In this document: positions 1-12,186 of the stretch, in pieces | How positions within the stretch are numbered: position 1 is the stretch's first letter | How the letters are laid out: each line of letters begins with the position of its first letter | Source: Collybiopsis luxurians FD-317 M1 | Lineage: Eukaryota; Basidiomycota; Agaricomycetes; Agaricales; Omphalotaceae | DNA: 64,000 nucleotides | Assembly (NCBI GenBank): GCA_000827265.1 | Contig: KN834766.1 | Span: 553,061-617,060, forward strand | Direction: 5' to 3' | Notes under the pieces: generated by a model | Told to the model about the DNA's origin: nothing | Database searches by the model: none | Seen by the model: the letters and a program-made list of their open reading frames with translations, nothing else | Translations under genes and position numbers: made by a program

Positions 1-2697
1 ATCCCGCATACGGGTCCCTCTTCGGAAACTACGATATGCTTGGAGGGTACCACCCCCCAGACGAAGTTCCATTCATGCTTCAGCCTGCTCCAGATTCTTC
101 TGCCTCTTTCACGACTACTACTACTGCTAATCATAATAATAATAACTATCGCGCTCAACAGTCGGACCTGCACCGCCGAGCTTCGTTCCCATCCATTCAT
201 CCTACGAGCCAACCCTGGATAAGCGGTTGGAACGGATCTCCAGAAAGCGGTAGTCCCATTCCATTCGCTCCTGTTGATAATCATTTTGCGTTTGATGCTG
301 CTGGAGGTGATTTTAGGGTTAGTATAGCATTATCGCTTAGTTTTTTGGTGTCCGGATTTCTGACTTGGACTCTTTTAAATTTAGAACCAACCGTTTACGC
401 TACGTCATCCCCATCAACAACAACAACAACAACAACAACAACAACCACAACACCCACACGCATCTCACCACCACCACCACCACCACCCTCCTCCTCCGCA
501 CAACGCCTACTCCCACCCTCACCCCCACCCCGACCCCCACGCATCCTCCTCCACGCACTCCTTCTCCTCCTCTTCCTCTTCCTCCGCACACGACCACGAC
601 TCCCGACCCGGTACCGCCTCCGACATTAGCGATGCCCCTTCGAGACCTGGGACGTCTAGTTCGTTCGGGGACTCGTTACCTGGGAGTCGGCCTGGGACCA
701 GTGCGGGTGCAGGCGCGGGTCCGGGCGTAGGAGTAGGGGTAGGGGTAGGGGTAGGGGATGGGGGACCAGAGCCTCCTGGATCTGGGAGGGACCATGCTCA
801 TGCTGGGTTTTCTTCTGCGTTTGGGTTGATGTCGCTTGATGATCCGGCTGTGTTGGCTGGGTTGGCGAATGATGGTGCGCCGTTTTTTAGTCACCTTACT
901 TCGGGGGCTGGGGTGGGGGCGGAGCAAGGGGTGGATGGGTCTTCTTCCATGAATTTGAATGGGGTGCCTGTTGGGGTGGGGGTGGGGGTTGGGACGATGG
1001 GGTTCGGAGTTGGAGGGATGAGGGGGAATGATCCTGATGCGACGCCTATGCCGATGGGGGAGGCGCAGGCGATGGGGTTGGGTCCGGGGGCGGGAGGGGG
1101 TTCGGGTTCAGGAGGGGGGTCGTCGACGTCTCCTTCGCATGGCCAACAACATTTTCCTCGAGCGAGGCCTAGTACGGGACATGGACGGACTTCTTCGAGT
1201 TGGGGTACAGGTACGGGTGCGGTTACCCCTGGGACTGGGGAGCTGGGGACGCCTGGGAGTCGAGATGCCGAGACGAAAGAGTTGAGGGAGTTTTGGAAGG
1301 CTTATATGAGGACGCCGTTGAGTGGGCCTGGGAGTGCGCTGGGTCTTGGGGGGTCGCCTTCTTCCTCTGGGGCTTCTTCATCTTCGGGTTCGGCGACGGG
1401 GCATCCTCCTGATATTCATTTACTCCCTTCTGGAATGAATGGTGGATCTCCCACTGCCACTGCCACTGCCACTGGGGTTAATGGGAGTTTGAATGTGAAT
1501 GGAGGAGGGGGGTATAGGAGACAGAGGGTGAATTCGTTGCCTTCTGTGAAGACGCCTACGGCGATTTCGGATGAGGATCGGTATGCGGCTGGGTTTGTTG
1601 GGTTTACGGGGCCTTTTGGTGGGGGTGGAAATGGAGGAGGGGGAAATGGAAATGGAGGGGGAGGGGGAAAGTATGCCCAGCATCCTCCACCTCAGCATCA
1701 CCTTCAACAGGGGATGCCCCCGAACTCAAGTATGAATTCGAGTATGAATGTGGGTAGGGGCAACTCGATGTCGATCCCGATGTCGATGTCGTTACCTATG
1801 CCGATGGAGATGCCTATGCATCATTCGTTGCATGGGGGGAGTCAGCATCCGCATCAGCAGCAGCAGCAGCAACAACAGCAACAACACCATCATCAGCATT
1901 CGCATTCGCATTCGCACCATCTCGGTGCGCCGCCTGGTCCTGGTCCCGGTGCAGGGGCAGGTGTGGGACCAGGTGCAGGTGCAGGTGCAGGAGGACCGGG
2001 AGGGCCTGGAGCCGGAGCTGGTCAAGGCGGACAGGGGGGACAAGGCGCAAGCCGCTCAACGACGATGCACGGTAACGCTGAAGATTTACGGAGTTACGAA
2101 GCTGCTGTGTTGGCGAGGAAGGCTCCGGTGAATTTGAGTATGGAGGGGTTGGGGGAGAAGATGAGGAGGAAGGCTGCGAATAGTTTGACTCCGCCGGGGG
2201 GGTATGGACATGGGGGTGGGAAGGGTGAGCATTCCAGTGCTGCGATGCCGATGACGAAGAAGACAACGACGGGTGCGGGAGGCGGGACGACGACGACGGA
2301 TTCTTCGCCTTCCTCTGTGTCCTCTGTGGCTTCGTCTCCTGCTTTACCGCAGAGTTTACCGAATGAGGGTGTACTCGGCAACACGCTCTCTGTCGATTCG
2401 TTGATCGCCAGTGCGGGGCGGGGTATTGGCGGCGGCGTTGACTCTGGAGCCTCACGCCGACCTTCGTTCAAGCGCGGGGCATCGCAGGTGTTGGAGAAGA
2501 GCGGGAGTGGAAAGTTGGCGAGGAGGTCGTCTTCGAGGGATGCGAGTGTTTATGATGATTATGATGATGATGATGATGAGGAGGATGATGGTGATGAGGG
2601 GGAGGATGGGGAGGATGAGGTTGGTGGTGGTGGGTATGCTGTGGATGGAGGAGGGGGGGTTGAGGTGTTTGGGGAGTTTGATGGGGTTGTGGTGTAG
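1..2697 (+). CDS. Low-complexity regulator-like protein, 3' part of gene
   Basis: The gene enters from the left edge. Exons are 1..317 and 385..2697; the 67-nt intron 318..384 starts GTTAGT and ends TTTAG with a CTGAC branch site. The reading frame is open from base 3 and both exons join in phase 0. About 865 residues are visible. They are dominated by low-complexity tracts: poly-Gln and poly-His runs near residues 100-125, Ser/Gly/Pro-rich stretches, a GVGVGVG run, another His/Gln run in the middle and an acidic Asp/Glu tail. Less biased islands, such as ELREFWKAYMRTPLSGP, RVNSLPSVKTP and DLRSYEAAVLARKAP, look like conserved motifs, and there are RRASF and RRPSF kinase-type sites. I see no DNA-binding domain, but it could lie upstream of the window. 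The composition suggests a nuclear or transcription-related protein; that is inference. The real start is outside the window. Confidence 0.75.
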
Positions 2698-3500
2698 GGT
2701 GTAGGTGTAGGTGGAGGCTTCTTTACTGTGTATCGATATGGATGTGTTTTCTTTTTGCAGTTGGAACTGTTCGTAGCTGGTTTATTGACAGCCCAGCCCA
2801 GCCCGTTCGTCTGTTTTTTTGATAGATATTCTTTGTTTTTATTAAAAAAAATCTCGTTATCGCTTCGTTTCGTTTCTGTTGTTAATTATTATTTTTCTGA
2901 CTCTTTTTTCGTTTTCTTTCTGTTTTCGTTTTACTTACGATGACGATTAATACCATTAGTACGATTACATAACACTTTTCTTTCCTTTTTTATGTTATTG
3001 CTCGCGTTTTACAGTAATCTTTGCTCCTGTTTCTTTCTGTTTCCTAGTTATTTCTTGTTCGTTTATTTCTTGTCCTTTTATTTCGTTTCTCCCTCCCTCT
3101 CTCTCTCTCTTTCTCTATTACGTTTCTTGTCCGTCTCTTTCGTCTTTCTTGCCCTGTGTCAAATCAAATGTCTGTATAATTAAGTAACTACCCTCTTTCT
3201 CTCCTCCGAGTACCCACCCCTCCACACCCCATCCCATTCCACCCATTCGTAGCTTAAGAGAAAAAAATGTTTCAGCGTTCATTGTTTGACTCTTCTCCCC
3301 CCCCTCCCCCTCCCCCTCCCCCTTCTTTAGCTCTGAACGAAGTTACGGTTAAAGATGTACTACGCACTGATTATGTAGACTTGTTATGTATACCTAGTAA
3401 ACGTTTCCTTTCCGTTTTGTATCCTCTCTCTGCTGTTCGTTAATTATAATGTCTGTTCCAAAATGTTTGTTCTCCTCTCGGTACCGGTACCGGTAACGGC
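2698..3500. other. 3' flank of the first gene
   Basis: Pyrimidine-rich, T-rich DNA following the stop codon, with a (CCCCCT)n tract near 3296-3325. It looks like 3' UTR and intergenic DNA. No convincing coding potential. Confidence 0.5.
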
Positions 3501-3519
3501 TGCGCTCGGACTCGGACTC

Positions 3520-3579
3520 GTCCCGTCAACAGTTCAGAGTCCGGCAGGTTACAGTGGGACTCTGAACTGTTGACGGGAC
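3520..3579. repeat. Perfect 23-bp inverted repeat (hairpin)
   Basis: Bases 3520..3542 and 3557..3579 are exact reverse complements (arm begins GTCCCGTCAACAG) around a 14-nt loop. Weaker pairing of GACTCGGA-like sequence continues outside the arms. It lies about 0.8 kb downstream of the first gene, outside any coding region. It could be a folded RNA element or the remains of a small fold-back transposon. Confidence 0.85.
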
Positions 3580-5162
3580 AACTCCGAGTCTACGCTGGGA
3601 AAGAGTCCTCAGATTTCGATACGATGCCTCGCAACAAAGTTTTATCTGATCTATTAAACCCTGCATCGTCTCACTCGTTCCCAGGTTTCACAGGTAATGG
3701 ACTATTCTTTGGTGGCTTTGAGAAAGTAGATGCGTGGCTTGTGAAGTGAAGGCTTTGGGGGGCTGCTTCGAGAAGCAACAACATCACATAACACCAATGT
3801 AATGCCACGGGCAAACCGTGGCCTTACAGCTGGCAGGGTCCAGACTTCACACAGATATTGTCCCATTTTAAGCGCTTCGTATGTCCTGTGCATCTTATGA
3901 AACAAAATGTCCCACCCTGCCTTTTATAGTAGTTAAATTTCGTAGCCCCGGCATCCAACAGACGTTTACGAAAAATAAACTTCGTATGATTTGTCCCACT
4001 GTCCCACTGCTTATGAAGTGCTCAAAATGCAACAATAGCAGTCATGACGACCAGGTTTCATATTAGGCTTCGCAATGAAGCACAACACTAATTCTGAAAG
4101 GTTGGAAGGCCTTATTAAAGCGAAGTGGTCGAGATGTGTACTGAACAATCAATTAATTAGTAGATGTGGCAGGCGTATCAAATAGCAAATACAAATAAGC
4201 AAAGGGTGAAAACTCGAACAGGCAAAACTTCTTTGAAAACAGCTGTAACACCTTTCTCTTTGGTACGACGGCGTTCGGGCACTTTGTAAAAAACAATCAA
4301 TCTCATTCAACTCTATGCTGGGAAAAAGTCCTGGGAGAGCTGGAAATTCTGATTGTTTCATTATGTTTATTTGTTTTGACATTATGATAGGGTTTCTATC
4401 TAATCCAAGAGCCGCCGATACCCAAAGAGATCAAAGTGAGGTGGCGTCGTCGGATGGTTCCATATGATCTAGTGGCTTGTCAGATGAGCTAGTACGACAA
4501 GTTCACGAGTCCCTCAGCTGGCCAGGTAGCCGCTTTTCATTTTGCCTTTTTTCTCTTTCTTTCTTTTATGGGGGCGGTCCGCGCGAAGCGTCCGGTGGCA
4601 CGGACTGTCCCAAAAAAGGAAATTGGGTCGTTCGTGGTTATCTGCTCCCCTCTTCAGGAACCAAGCTATCAGCCTGAGCTTGATTGCGCTGAACTCTGTA
4701 AAATTTTTTAGCCTGATCTCCCCAAACCATAAAGCGCCACTCGATTCATTGAGAAATACTCGTTAAACCAATAAACCGACCACCTCTTGAACATCCCAGG
4801 GTGGGCCACTGCCAGTAATATGTACACGTCTGTATTGCATTTTGCGCGCTTTGAAATATATCTCGTCAGTGACTATAGTTAATCAAGCCTAATCTATGAG
4901 CAACTCATCTATGCGTACGCTTTTAATTTTGAGGGGAGGAGTAATCACATGTAGTTCTCCGGATACTTCGACGAGAAAAAGAAAGCCGAAGCAAAATTCG
5001 TCGAAGAATTTAATTCTAACAAAATTTTACCCCGAGAAACAAAAAAAATCCATCTCTCTGCGAATTCCGGATTTTTATATACCGGCAGGCGACGTATCAT
5101 TTCCTAGAAGCGACTTTTCGGAGGATTTCGATGCCAAAGGAAGCAAAAAGTGACTGGAGTTC
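3580..5162. other. Intergenic stretch without recognised gene
   Basis: Only short, unrelated reading frames on both strands, none with splice context or a recognisable motif. I see nothing functional here. Confidence 0.4.
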
Positions 5163-5264
5163 TACTGACGACGGGACTTGAACCCGCAACCTTAGCTTTG
5201 ACCAAGTACTCTTTTGTCAAGGAGGTCATTGTCAAGCTATGCATTACCCTTCTGCCACGCCAGT
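5163..5264 (-). tRNA. tRNA gene with intron, anticodon unresolved
   Basis: On the minus strand the 7-bp acceptor stem ACTGGCG/CGTCAGT (one G-U pair), the T arm GCGGG-TTCAAGT-CCCGT, a 5-nt variable loop and a short D arm with GGGTA can all be folded. Five bases TAGCT/AGCTA form the anticodon stem around a longer insert, consistent with an intron after position 37. A TTTTT P 'pol III' stop lies just downstream (plus-strand A run at 5145-5149). The stem as drawn does not put U at position 33. Shifting one base gives the loop TTGACAA (anticodon GAC, Val), which would be unusual in fungi. The gene may be real with an odd anticodon arm, or a tRNA pseudogene. Confidence 0.65.
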
Positions 5265-7687
5265 ACGATAAACTTATGTTGTACCATGGGTTTGAGACTT
5301 GAATTACAGGCGCGAGCCTGCAACAAACAGCTTTTAAAATTTCGTGGCAAGGAAATGTGTGGAAAAACGTCAGAAAGCAAGTTTGCATCTGGAAGTCGTG
5401 GACACTACTTACATCCTACGCCGATTTCTTGCCCTTCTGTTGATCCTCTCCCTAGCCTAACCGACTAGCTGATTCTCTACTTCCCTCCACAGAACAAAAC
5501 TTGTTCCGCTTCTTCACCAACTAAGGTCCTGAGAGGATTTCGATTCACCATACACACATCGGTCCTACAGTTCTTTCCTCCTATCTCTAGTCTCCCAATT
5601 CCGTTCGGATTTTATATCCCTTTTAGAGCACAGTTGGGTAACGGAAGAAATTAGAGGGGGTTAGGTACGTGCACCCGATTTCTACAGCTCCGATGTGCGC
5701 ACTGATTGCCACGTCGTTCACCAGCTCTGGCCGCTGCAAGCAATCAAATGCCCTTAAGACCCTCTCGACTACCCTCGTCTCCATCACCCTCTGCCCTTTG
5801 ACCCCGGACCGATACACAAGATTCTCGGTTTGGCCAACGCCCAACGCTCAAGCATGTGTCTCCCGCAGGAGGTTCCGATCCTTAATCAAAAGTTATGTAG
5901 AAAATACTCAACTTGCGGGAAAAGACCAGTCTGCGTCAATAAATGAGCTGACTGACAAGTCTGTCCAGTCTTCTCCAGAATGAAAAGAAAGCTTATCGCA
6001 CTCAACATATGGTTTCGTTGCGGAATTCGATCTTAATCAAACCTCAAATTCTGCCCTTTCCCCTTCAACGAGTTCCTCATTTCCGCAACTCTGCCCAGAC
6101 TGTAAAGCTTCGAGCGGCATGCGGGCCATCTTTGACTTTGGGAAATGGTCATCCAGTACGCTCGCCTCCGGCGCCAGGTCTTCCGTCCCCATCGAAAAAA
6201 AAATAAAACATCAGGCGCCGGAGCTTGTGTGGAAACCCCCCGTCGAAGAAAAAGGACAAAAAAAATCCAAATACATAGCCCTTCGGTTCAGTGTATCTCA
6301 TTAATGTTTCGGCTTCTCCCTTACTAATTGCAAACGCAGTGCTCTAGATCTCAGAACCGCCAGCTCCAGCTCTGCTTAGCCGCCGATGGAAGGGACCCTG
6401 CATGAGTAAATGCAGGATTTAATGGCAATGCGATACTTAGCTTCACTTTTTACCAAAGAAGGTTTGTCCAAATCCAAAGTATGGCAGCATGAAAAAGGCA
6501 GCGAATAGAAAGTTTGTTCATTTCCTGATTGCACCCTTGGCTTCAAAACTAAAAATTGCGCAGAAGCTAATGTCTTTCCCAACCACCACCGAAGCTCCGT
6601 AGCCCCCTGATTCGGTCTCATCAGGACCCAGAGGAAAAAGAAACCACGTACCTTCCATAGGCGACAGACATGCCGCGAAGGCGCACAGTATAGGAGATGA
6701 GAGGTTGGAATGGAAACATAATAGTCAGTGGACAATACAAGAACAAGTGCGGGAAAACAAGGTTCGTCCTGTTCTACCGTATAAGCGGCTACAGAACGTA
6801 AACATGTATAAAAACACTAGCTCATTCGCTCCAAGGCTCTTGAATAAACACGGCAAAACCCGAATAATAACATGACGCACATTCGACCTAGACCGATCGT
6901 GATTTGAACGAATGAGTTGCTGAGGCGGGAATGCTCTTGCCTGAGATGGTAGAGACGTTTTCTATGGGTAGGAGAAGATCCAATGTAGTTAAGGTCAGGT
7001 GTGTAGCATGCCCAAATCATTTTTTGCTTGATTGCGGAAATTGAGGCAAGTTTTCCGTCATGGTATGACGAGACTGAGAGTGCTAGAGGCTATCCAGGCC
7101 CAGCTCCTCCTACCAAGCTAGTCTAACTGAATCGACGTTCCACTCTTGGTTCAGTGCATCGTCATATCCACCTTCCGAAATATTTAATCTCTACCCTGTT
7201 GACCTAAGACCGATATCCGGCACATCTCCGCTTGAATTTTGAATCCGGCTCTACGTGTCAGACAGACCATCCTATTCTTATACCCAGGCAAATTGGGGCC
7301 ATTCCTCGACTCAATCACCGAGGTTCTAGTCGTTGAAGAGCGGCTCGTTGCTTTTTCAGGGTGAGTAAGTTCTTCGGGAGCAGCTGGTTTAGATTTAAAG
7401 TAGTATCGCAAGATTTTTCAGGGCATAGACATGTTCAATCAACAGCCAGGCAAGGAAAATCCAGGAGAGGGCCTGTTTTTGAGCCATTGAGGTTCATTGA
7501 GGTCGAGAGCATGGGCGCCTAAAATTGTATTATCGAATATTATGCCGACCGGCAATACGCGTCTTTGAAGCGCCTACGGCAATTTAAGTTTACATCCTTG
7601 CCACATTCTCACCAACTTTGCTCGTTCGATTACGTTCTGATTCAAGGGAATCTTCAACAACAATACTGCTTTGATAAGAATTTCTGG
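5265..7687. other. Long intergenic stretch
   Basis: Short frames only. One minus-strand frame (about 5623-5844) has a coding-like composition (RVVERVLRAFDCLQRPELV) but has no recognisable family, no flanking exons and no clear start. It may be a gene relic. Otherwise nothing is supported. Confidence 0.35.
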
Positions 7688-8497
7688 TCATAAGAAATGT
7701 GGGTATACATATTTCTGCCTGGGAGATGAATTACTGCGAACTTTGACACGGTCTCGGGGGTAGTATAGATTAGGCGATTCATGATAGTAATGGAATACTG
7801 AATTATGACGGCGGCGGCGAGGCTCAAGGATTGCAGCAATGCCTGAATAATGTGTCAAAATATCGTCTTCTGTTATGCCCAGTTCCCAATCCAAAACTTC
7901 TAGGAACTCCCTCTCAATACGTGAAATATCTCGTTGCCCGAATATGCCTGTACAAATAGCCCAGTGGACGTTCTTTAATGTTTCGTCATTGACATACTGT
8001 GGAGAAGTTTAGTGAAGCTATATTGGCAAAACACCAGGTGAGTACCTTAGATGCGATGATGAGTGCCCCAAGGAAAACTCGCTCCAGCGCCCAATCTTCT
8101 AGGGGAATTTGGAGGTACGGCTGGGCTCTATCGATATAGGCAAGCGACGTCAGGATGACAGGCATAGTCACCTGCGCGCGAGTCAAAATATTGGTAACAA
8201 AAGTAGTGAATTTCGGATGACGAGTTAGAGTTCTCCCTCTCTCTAGTTTCGGTTTGCCCAAGGCAAAGTCAACAGTATCCGTGACACAGGCCACCACGTA
8301 ATCTAATCCAATCGTTAAAGTCAGCAATTCAGACTTCAATCATTTCGGAATCTACACTCACCAATAATTTCTGCCGAGAGTTTGACATTGATGAGCTTGA
8401 GTAGAGCCGGTGAATGCATCGACCGATTCACCAAGCTTGCATGATGAACTGGAGTGCTGGAGGAGGGCGGCTCGGAGTAGGGTGAAGTGGAGAACAT
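7688..8497 (-). CDS. PCL-type (Pho85-like) cyclin
   Basis: Exons on the minus strand are 8497..8362, 8302..8046 and 7996..7688, giving 233 residues. Introns of 59 and 49 nt have GTGAGT/GTACTC donors and TTAG/ACAG acceptors, and all phases match. The cyclin box lies at roughly residues 70-185. It includes FVTNILTRAQVTMPVILTS, YIDRAQPYLQIPLEDWALER, VFLGALIIASK and DWELGITEDDILTHY, the signature of fungal PCL cyclins that bind a Pho85-type CDK. The N-terminus is a short Ser/Pro-rich leader, and the C-terminal tail is short for the family. It presumably links nutrient or cell-cycle signals to the CDK. The ATG at 8497 is the first in frame after an in-frame-stop region. Confidence 0.88.
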
Positions 8498-9396
8498 TGC
8501 TATGAGATGTGATAAAATGGGCTACTTATGAGTGAGCCTTTCACATTCGAGGAGATTCTTAAGGTCCGATAGGTTACACAGTTTGCTATGACCTCATATA
8601 TTGCCCCGCGTCCCAACGCGTTCCAAATCACGCGTGCGAGAAATTGCTCAGCCTTAGGCCAGCTCCTCATTCCGGCCATTCAGATTCTCCTTTGAGTCCT
8701 CTCGGACCTTTCTGTTACCCATACCGCACGAATCGATACCCAGGAACTATTGAAAGTTTGCGCATCGGTGAGTACAACTAACGATGACGAACTTGTCACT
8801 CTAGGTTCAGATTGACAGAAAGCTGTCAGCACAGCGACTCCTCATACATCGCCTTTGAATATTTGAATCTTGACGAGTGACGCTTGTAATGATTTCATGG
8901 AAATAAATCGTTATAGCCTTGCAGCTCGTTAAGAAAACCTAGGCCAATTTAAAAGAAAATGACATTAGCCAACTTCGCGGCTGACCGTAGCCGCCATTCA
9001 AAACTTGAGCCGGTTGCCAGCCGGGCCCCAATCCTGTCGTAATTCCTATAGACTTTGCAGCGAGCCGTGCAACCGGCAAAACTATGTCATTTTTACTTGG
9101 TTGACTAATGCCGAGTTTCGGCAATAACAACAGTACTAATATGTCGTCATTCTCAAGTCACTCCTTCCCGATAACATGACCAGACTACATTTTTAGCTCT
9201 CTTTCATATCCGAAAGTTCAAAACTAGCCATGAGTCTCTAAATGACGAAGACTTGCATGTCTCAAAGGTTGTCAAGTCGTCAATATTGACGCCATTCTTG
9301 AGATTCCATGCATACTTAAGAGAAAGTCGAAACTCGAGCTAGGAATCATTCACAGCTTTATCCACCCAAATTTGATTTACAACGAAATTCAACGAA
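8498..9396. other. Divergent intergenic region
   Basis: Separates the cyclin gene (-) from the glycine-rich gene (+) and should hold both promoters. It contains a small fold-back structure at 8956-9093. No coding potential recognised. Confidence 0.5.
8956..9093. repeat. Small fold-back structure
   Basis: AAAATGACAT at 8956..8965 is the exact inverse of ATGTCATTTT at 9084..9093. Nested inside, GCCGGTTGC (9009..9017) pairs with GCAACCGGC (9069..9077). The rest of the arms matches poorly. It may be a decayed MITE; no target duplication was found. Confidence 0.45.
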
Positions 9397-10222
9397 ATGT
9401 CAACTTTGGTACGTTCTCCATCCTGAAGTTGCTGATTTTCAACGACTAATCTCGACCGATCCTCATTTGTAACAGCCTAGAAATACTGGAACCGACCACC
9501 CTGCTCGTGACACTACTGCAGGTGCAGCTGTAGGGGGTTTCGCTGGTCATGAAGCGGGCCATGGCCATACCGCTCGCGATACCACCCTTGGTGGATTAGC
9601 CGGCCATGAAGTTGGCCATAGGGGGGTTGATAATACATCTGGTAAGTTCAGAAGATCAGTCGCGTTATTGACTGCATTCGTCTTTCCTCTGTCCGAGCAG
9701 ATTTAAGCTAACTTTCCTCTCTACAAAGGAACACATGGAAATCGTGATGCCCTTCTTGGAGCCGGTACTGGTGCCGCTGTTGGACATGGAAGTGGACGTA
9801 AGTGCTTTACCAGGTCGTATATCGAGTGTCCTGGCTTTTAATGAATGACACTCCTATAGACACCGCCAGAGACGCTGCAATCGGCGGAGTAGGCGGTGAG
9901 GCGGTCGGTCGCCATCAAGGCAACGCGGCTGATACAGGTACGATGATAGCTTGTCATCGTAACTCCTAACTCACGAGCAGCAGGTGACACTGGCAGTGCT
10001 GGTGGTGGCGGAAATCCCAGTAAAATGCAGGGTAAGCTGGAGGAGATCCAAGGCAAGGTGGAGCACGAGATAGGTAGTGTCACCGGAAGCACTTCAATGA
10101 AGTGAGTACTACATTCCTTCAGAGTGAAGTTAAATGACTGAATGTTCAATTGCAGAATGAAAGGCGAGGATAAGACCATTTCCGGTCAACGTGAGCAGGA
10201 TGCTGCTCGTGGTCATGTTTGA
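9397..10222 (+). CDS. Glycine-zipper-like small protein with CsbD-like tail
   Basis: Six exons (9397..9408, 9476..9641, 9729..9797, 9860..9937, 9984..10101, 10156..10222) encode 169 residues; all introns are GT-AG and in phase. Residues 5-105 are repeats of a Gly/Ala/His-rich unit of the type ARDTTAGAAVGGFAGHEAG, separated by HTARD motifs. This pattern fits glycine-zipper helices that can pack in or on membranes. The C-terminal part (KLEEIQGKVEHEIGSVTGS, then a DKTISGQ segment) resembles CsbD-type stress proteins. Exon 5 has tandem acceptors (CAGCAG, 9978-9983), so one Ala codon may be optional. Function is unknown; a stress- or development-related role is inference only. Confidence 0.8.
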
Positions 10223-10486
10223 GCAAGTTAAATCGAAAGCCAGCAGTGTATAGTGTATGTATATGTACTGTGTATTATTAGTTACAAGCAACCTTACGGC
10301 GGTCGCAATTGAAGTCATCTTGAAGCTATATATATCTTTCGAACCACTGGCACTACTTCGCCAATTATTGGATGGAAGGCAGTGTATCACGGGTGGTTAC
10401 CGAAGATGTAATCGAGATTAGCTGAAAATTGCGTCATATAAAGCTCTCCATATTCGTCCATTGCTCTCAAGCTTTATCAGCTACCC

Positions 10487-11537
10487 ATGTCGCTCAAATT
10501 CGCTCTCAACGACGGTACCCGCATCCCTTGGCTTGGGTTTGGTACAGGCACTGCTCTATACTCTAGAGACGCTGCCGCCTCAGTCAAAGCTGCAATCGAA
10601 GCGGGCGTTAGCCATCTCGACGGCGCTCAGATGTACGGAAATGAAGACAGTCTTGGACAAGGTATCAAAGACTCGCGCATCGCCAGGGATAAGGTCTACA
10701 TCACCACCAAACTAGTCGAAAGCCCAGCCGACACTATAAAGAACACGTTGAAAACATCTCTGAAGAAACTCGGTGTGGATTATGTCGATTTGTTCCTGAT
10801 CCATACGCCTGTTACGGCTTTGAAGGAAGGAAAATTGAAGCAATGGTGGAAGGAAATGGAGGAAATCAAAAAGGAAGGATTATCCAAGGTACTTATTTAC
10901 CAATTGACCATCACGCATTCATGCGAATCTCACTCTCCGGGTCCTGATTAGTCTATTGGTGTCAGTAATTTCACTGTTGAGAACTTGCAGCTCGTCTTGG
11001 AAGAGGCTACAGTTATTCCTGCTGTCAATCAGGTACATCTTTGTCTTCTTTTATCTGAACCTCGCTATAACCCCTCCCGTCATCTGGGTAGATTGAGCTC
11101 CATCCGTATGTCTGGGATACCGCCTCGCACATCTATGATTTCTGCAAGGAAAAGGGCATTGTTATCGAATCGTTTGGAGCCTTGTCTCCCATCTTCCGTG
11201 CTTCTGGAGGACCCATAGATCCTGTCCTTGCCAGCGCCGCCGAAAGGTTAACCAAGGAATCTGGCAGCCCCGTCTCGCCTGGTCAAGTTCTTTTCAAGTG
11301 GCTTATCCAAAAGGGAGTCGTAGCTGTAACGTGAGTTTCGAGTCATTATATTCCCTCTGACAGGTTCAACATTTCCATTTGCTCTACAGAACCTCGTCAA
11401 AAGTTAGCCGTATCAAGGAATCCCTTGCCACCGCATCATTGCCTGATCTCACTTCTGAGGAGATATCTGCAATCGAGACGGAAGGATCGAAGTGGCACAA
11501 GCGGTTTTTTGGAAAACGTATATATAACGAGGCTTGA
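10487..11537 (+). CDS. Aldo/keto reductase
   Basis: Exons 10487..10888, 10952..11032, 11092..11330 and 11390..11537 encode 289 residues, a normal length for a single-domain NADPH-dependent aldo/keto reductase. The catalytic tetrad is visible: Asp45 (SHLDGAQMY), Tyr50 (MYGNE), Lys75 (YITTKL) and His106 (FLIHTP). Further family motifs are SIGVSNF, the AVNQIELHPY segment formed across introns 2-3, and GVVAVTTSSKVSRIKESL near the C-terminus, which binds the cofactor phosphate. It is presumably cytosolic and reduces carbonyls to alcohols; the substrate cannot be told. The ATG at 10487 directly precedes the conserved strand SLKFALNDG, so the start is well supported. Confidence 0.95.
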
Positions 11538-11628
11538 AGTATGTAAAACCAAGTATAAACTATTGATGGTCCTGCCTGCAATCATATGCTCGACAAAAAT
11601 TGCCTTTGAAAATACGACAAAGTGATAT

Positions 11629-12186
11629 TCAGGTCGCAGGGGCGACGATAGAGAACAACGGCTCAAAATACTCAAACAAGATGGTATTGTTGACATCCCA
11701 CCTGTTTAATGAATATCTTCTTTGAAAGGAGTTGACGCGAGGAGCGAAAAACTTACGAACCATTTGGTTATCATCCGCGGGAGTGACATCGAAGATCGGC
11801 CGCAGTGAGATCGATTCTACCACTGAGACGCGGAGGCATGGCTAGGAGCGCGTTCGATTGTGTCAATATGAATATATCTATACCTAATGATGGTCGGAAA
11901 ATACTAGCTCTCGACTCAGTGGCTCTCATAGAGGAAAACTGCCCTGAATTTGAAATCTCGGCCGGTCTATTAGCAGTGCTCCTAGTGTTCTATTTTATGA
12001 ATATGGATGACCGAGATAGAGAGCAGTCTTGCGCTTACGGGTGATATTGGCCAAAGTAGCAATGGTCCAGACGGTTCCGGGAACTGGAGAGGTGACGATG
12101 GGATCCCAGCCATCCCGAATCTGGAGAGGAGTGGCGCTGACACTAAGGAGTGCAGCAGAGATGGCAAAGACCGTGGTGAACTTCAT
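11629..12186 (-). CDS. KRE9/KNH-like small secreted protein, possibly decayed
   Basis: The first exon, 12186..12039, encodes a signal peptide (MKFTTVFAISAALLSVSA) followed by WDPIVTSPVPGTVWTIATL. That is the start of the Ig-like Ser/Thr-rich, GPI-associated domain of the KRE9/KNH1 type found in many basidiomycete secreted proteins. Downstream pieces also fit the domain: NRPAEISNSG in one frame, DVTPADDNQMV and then EPLFSIVAPAT before the stop at 11629. The expected WDTSN motif is missing, and I cannot join the middle exons in one frame without an odd junction. It is either a divergent gene or a pseudogene. The intact family acts in the cell wall. Confidence 0.5.

Noticed and set aside
726..760. 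Telomere-like (TAGGGG)n tract
   Set aside because: It is in frame within the coding exon, encodes a Gly-Val run and is short and internal; nothing else suggests a chromosome end.
395..927. Minus-strand frames opposite the first gene
   Set aside because: Shadow frames of low-complexity coding sequence (poly-Val, poly-Arg).
5623..5844. Minus-strand frame with coding-like composition
   Set aside because: No homology recognised, no clear ATG context and no neighbouring exons; left as a possible relic only.
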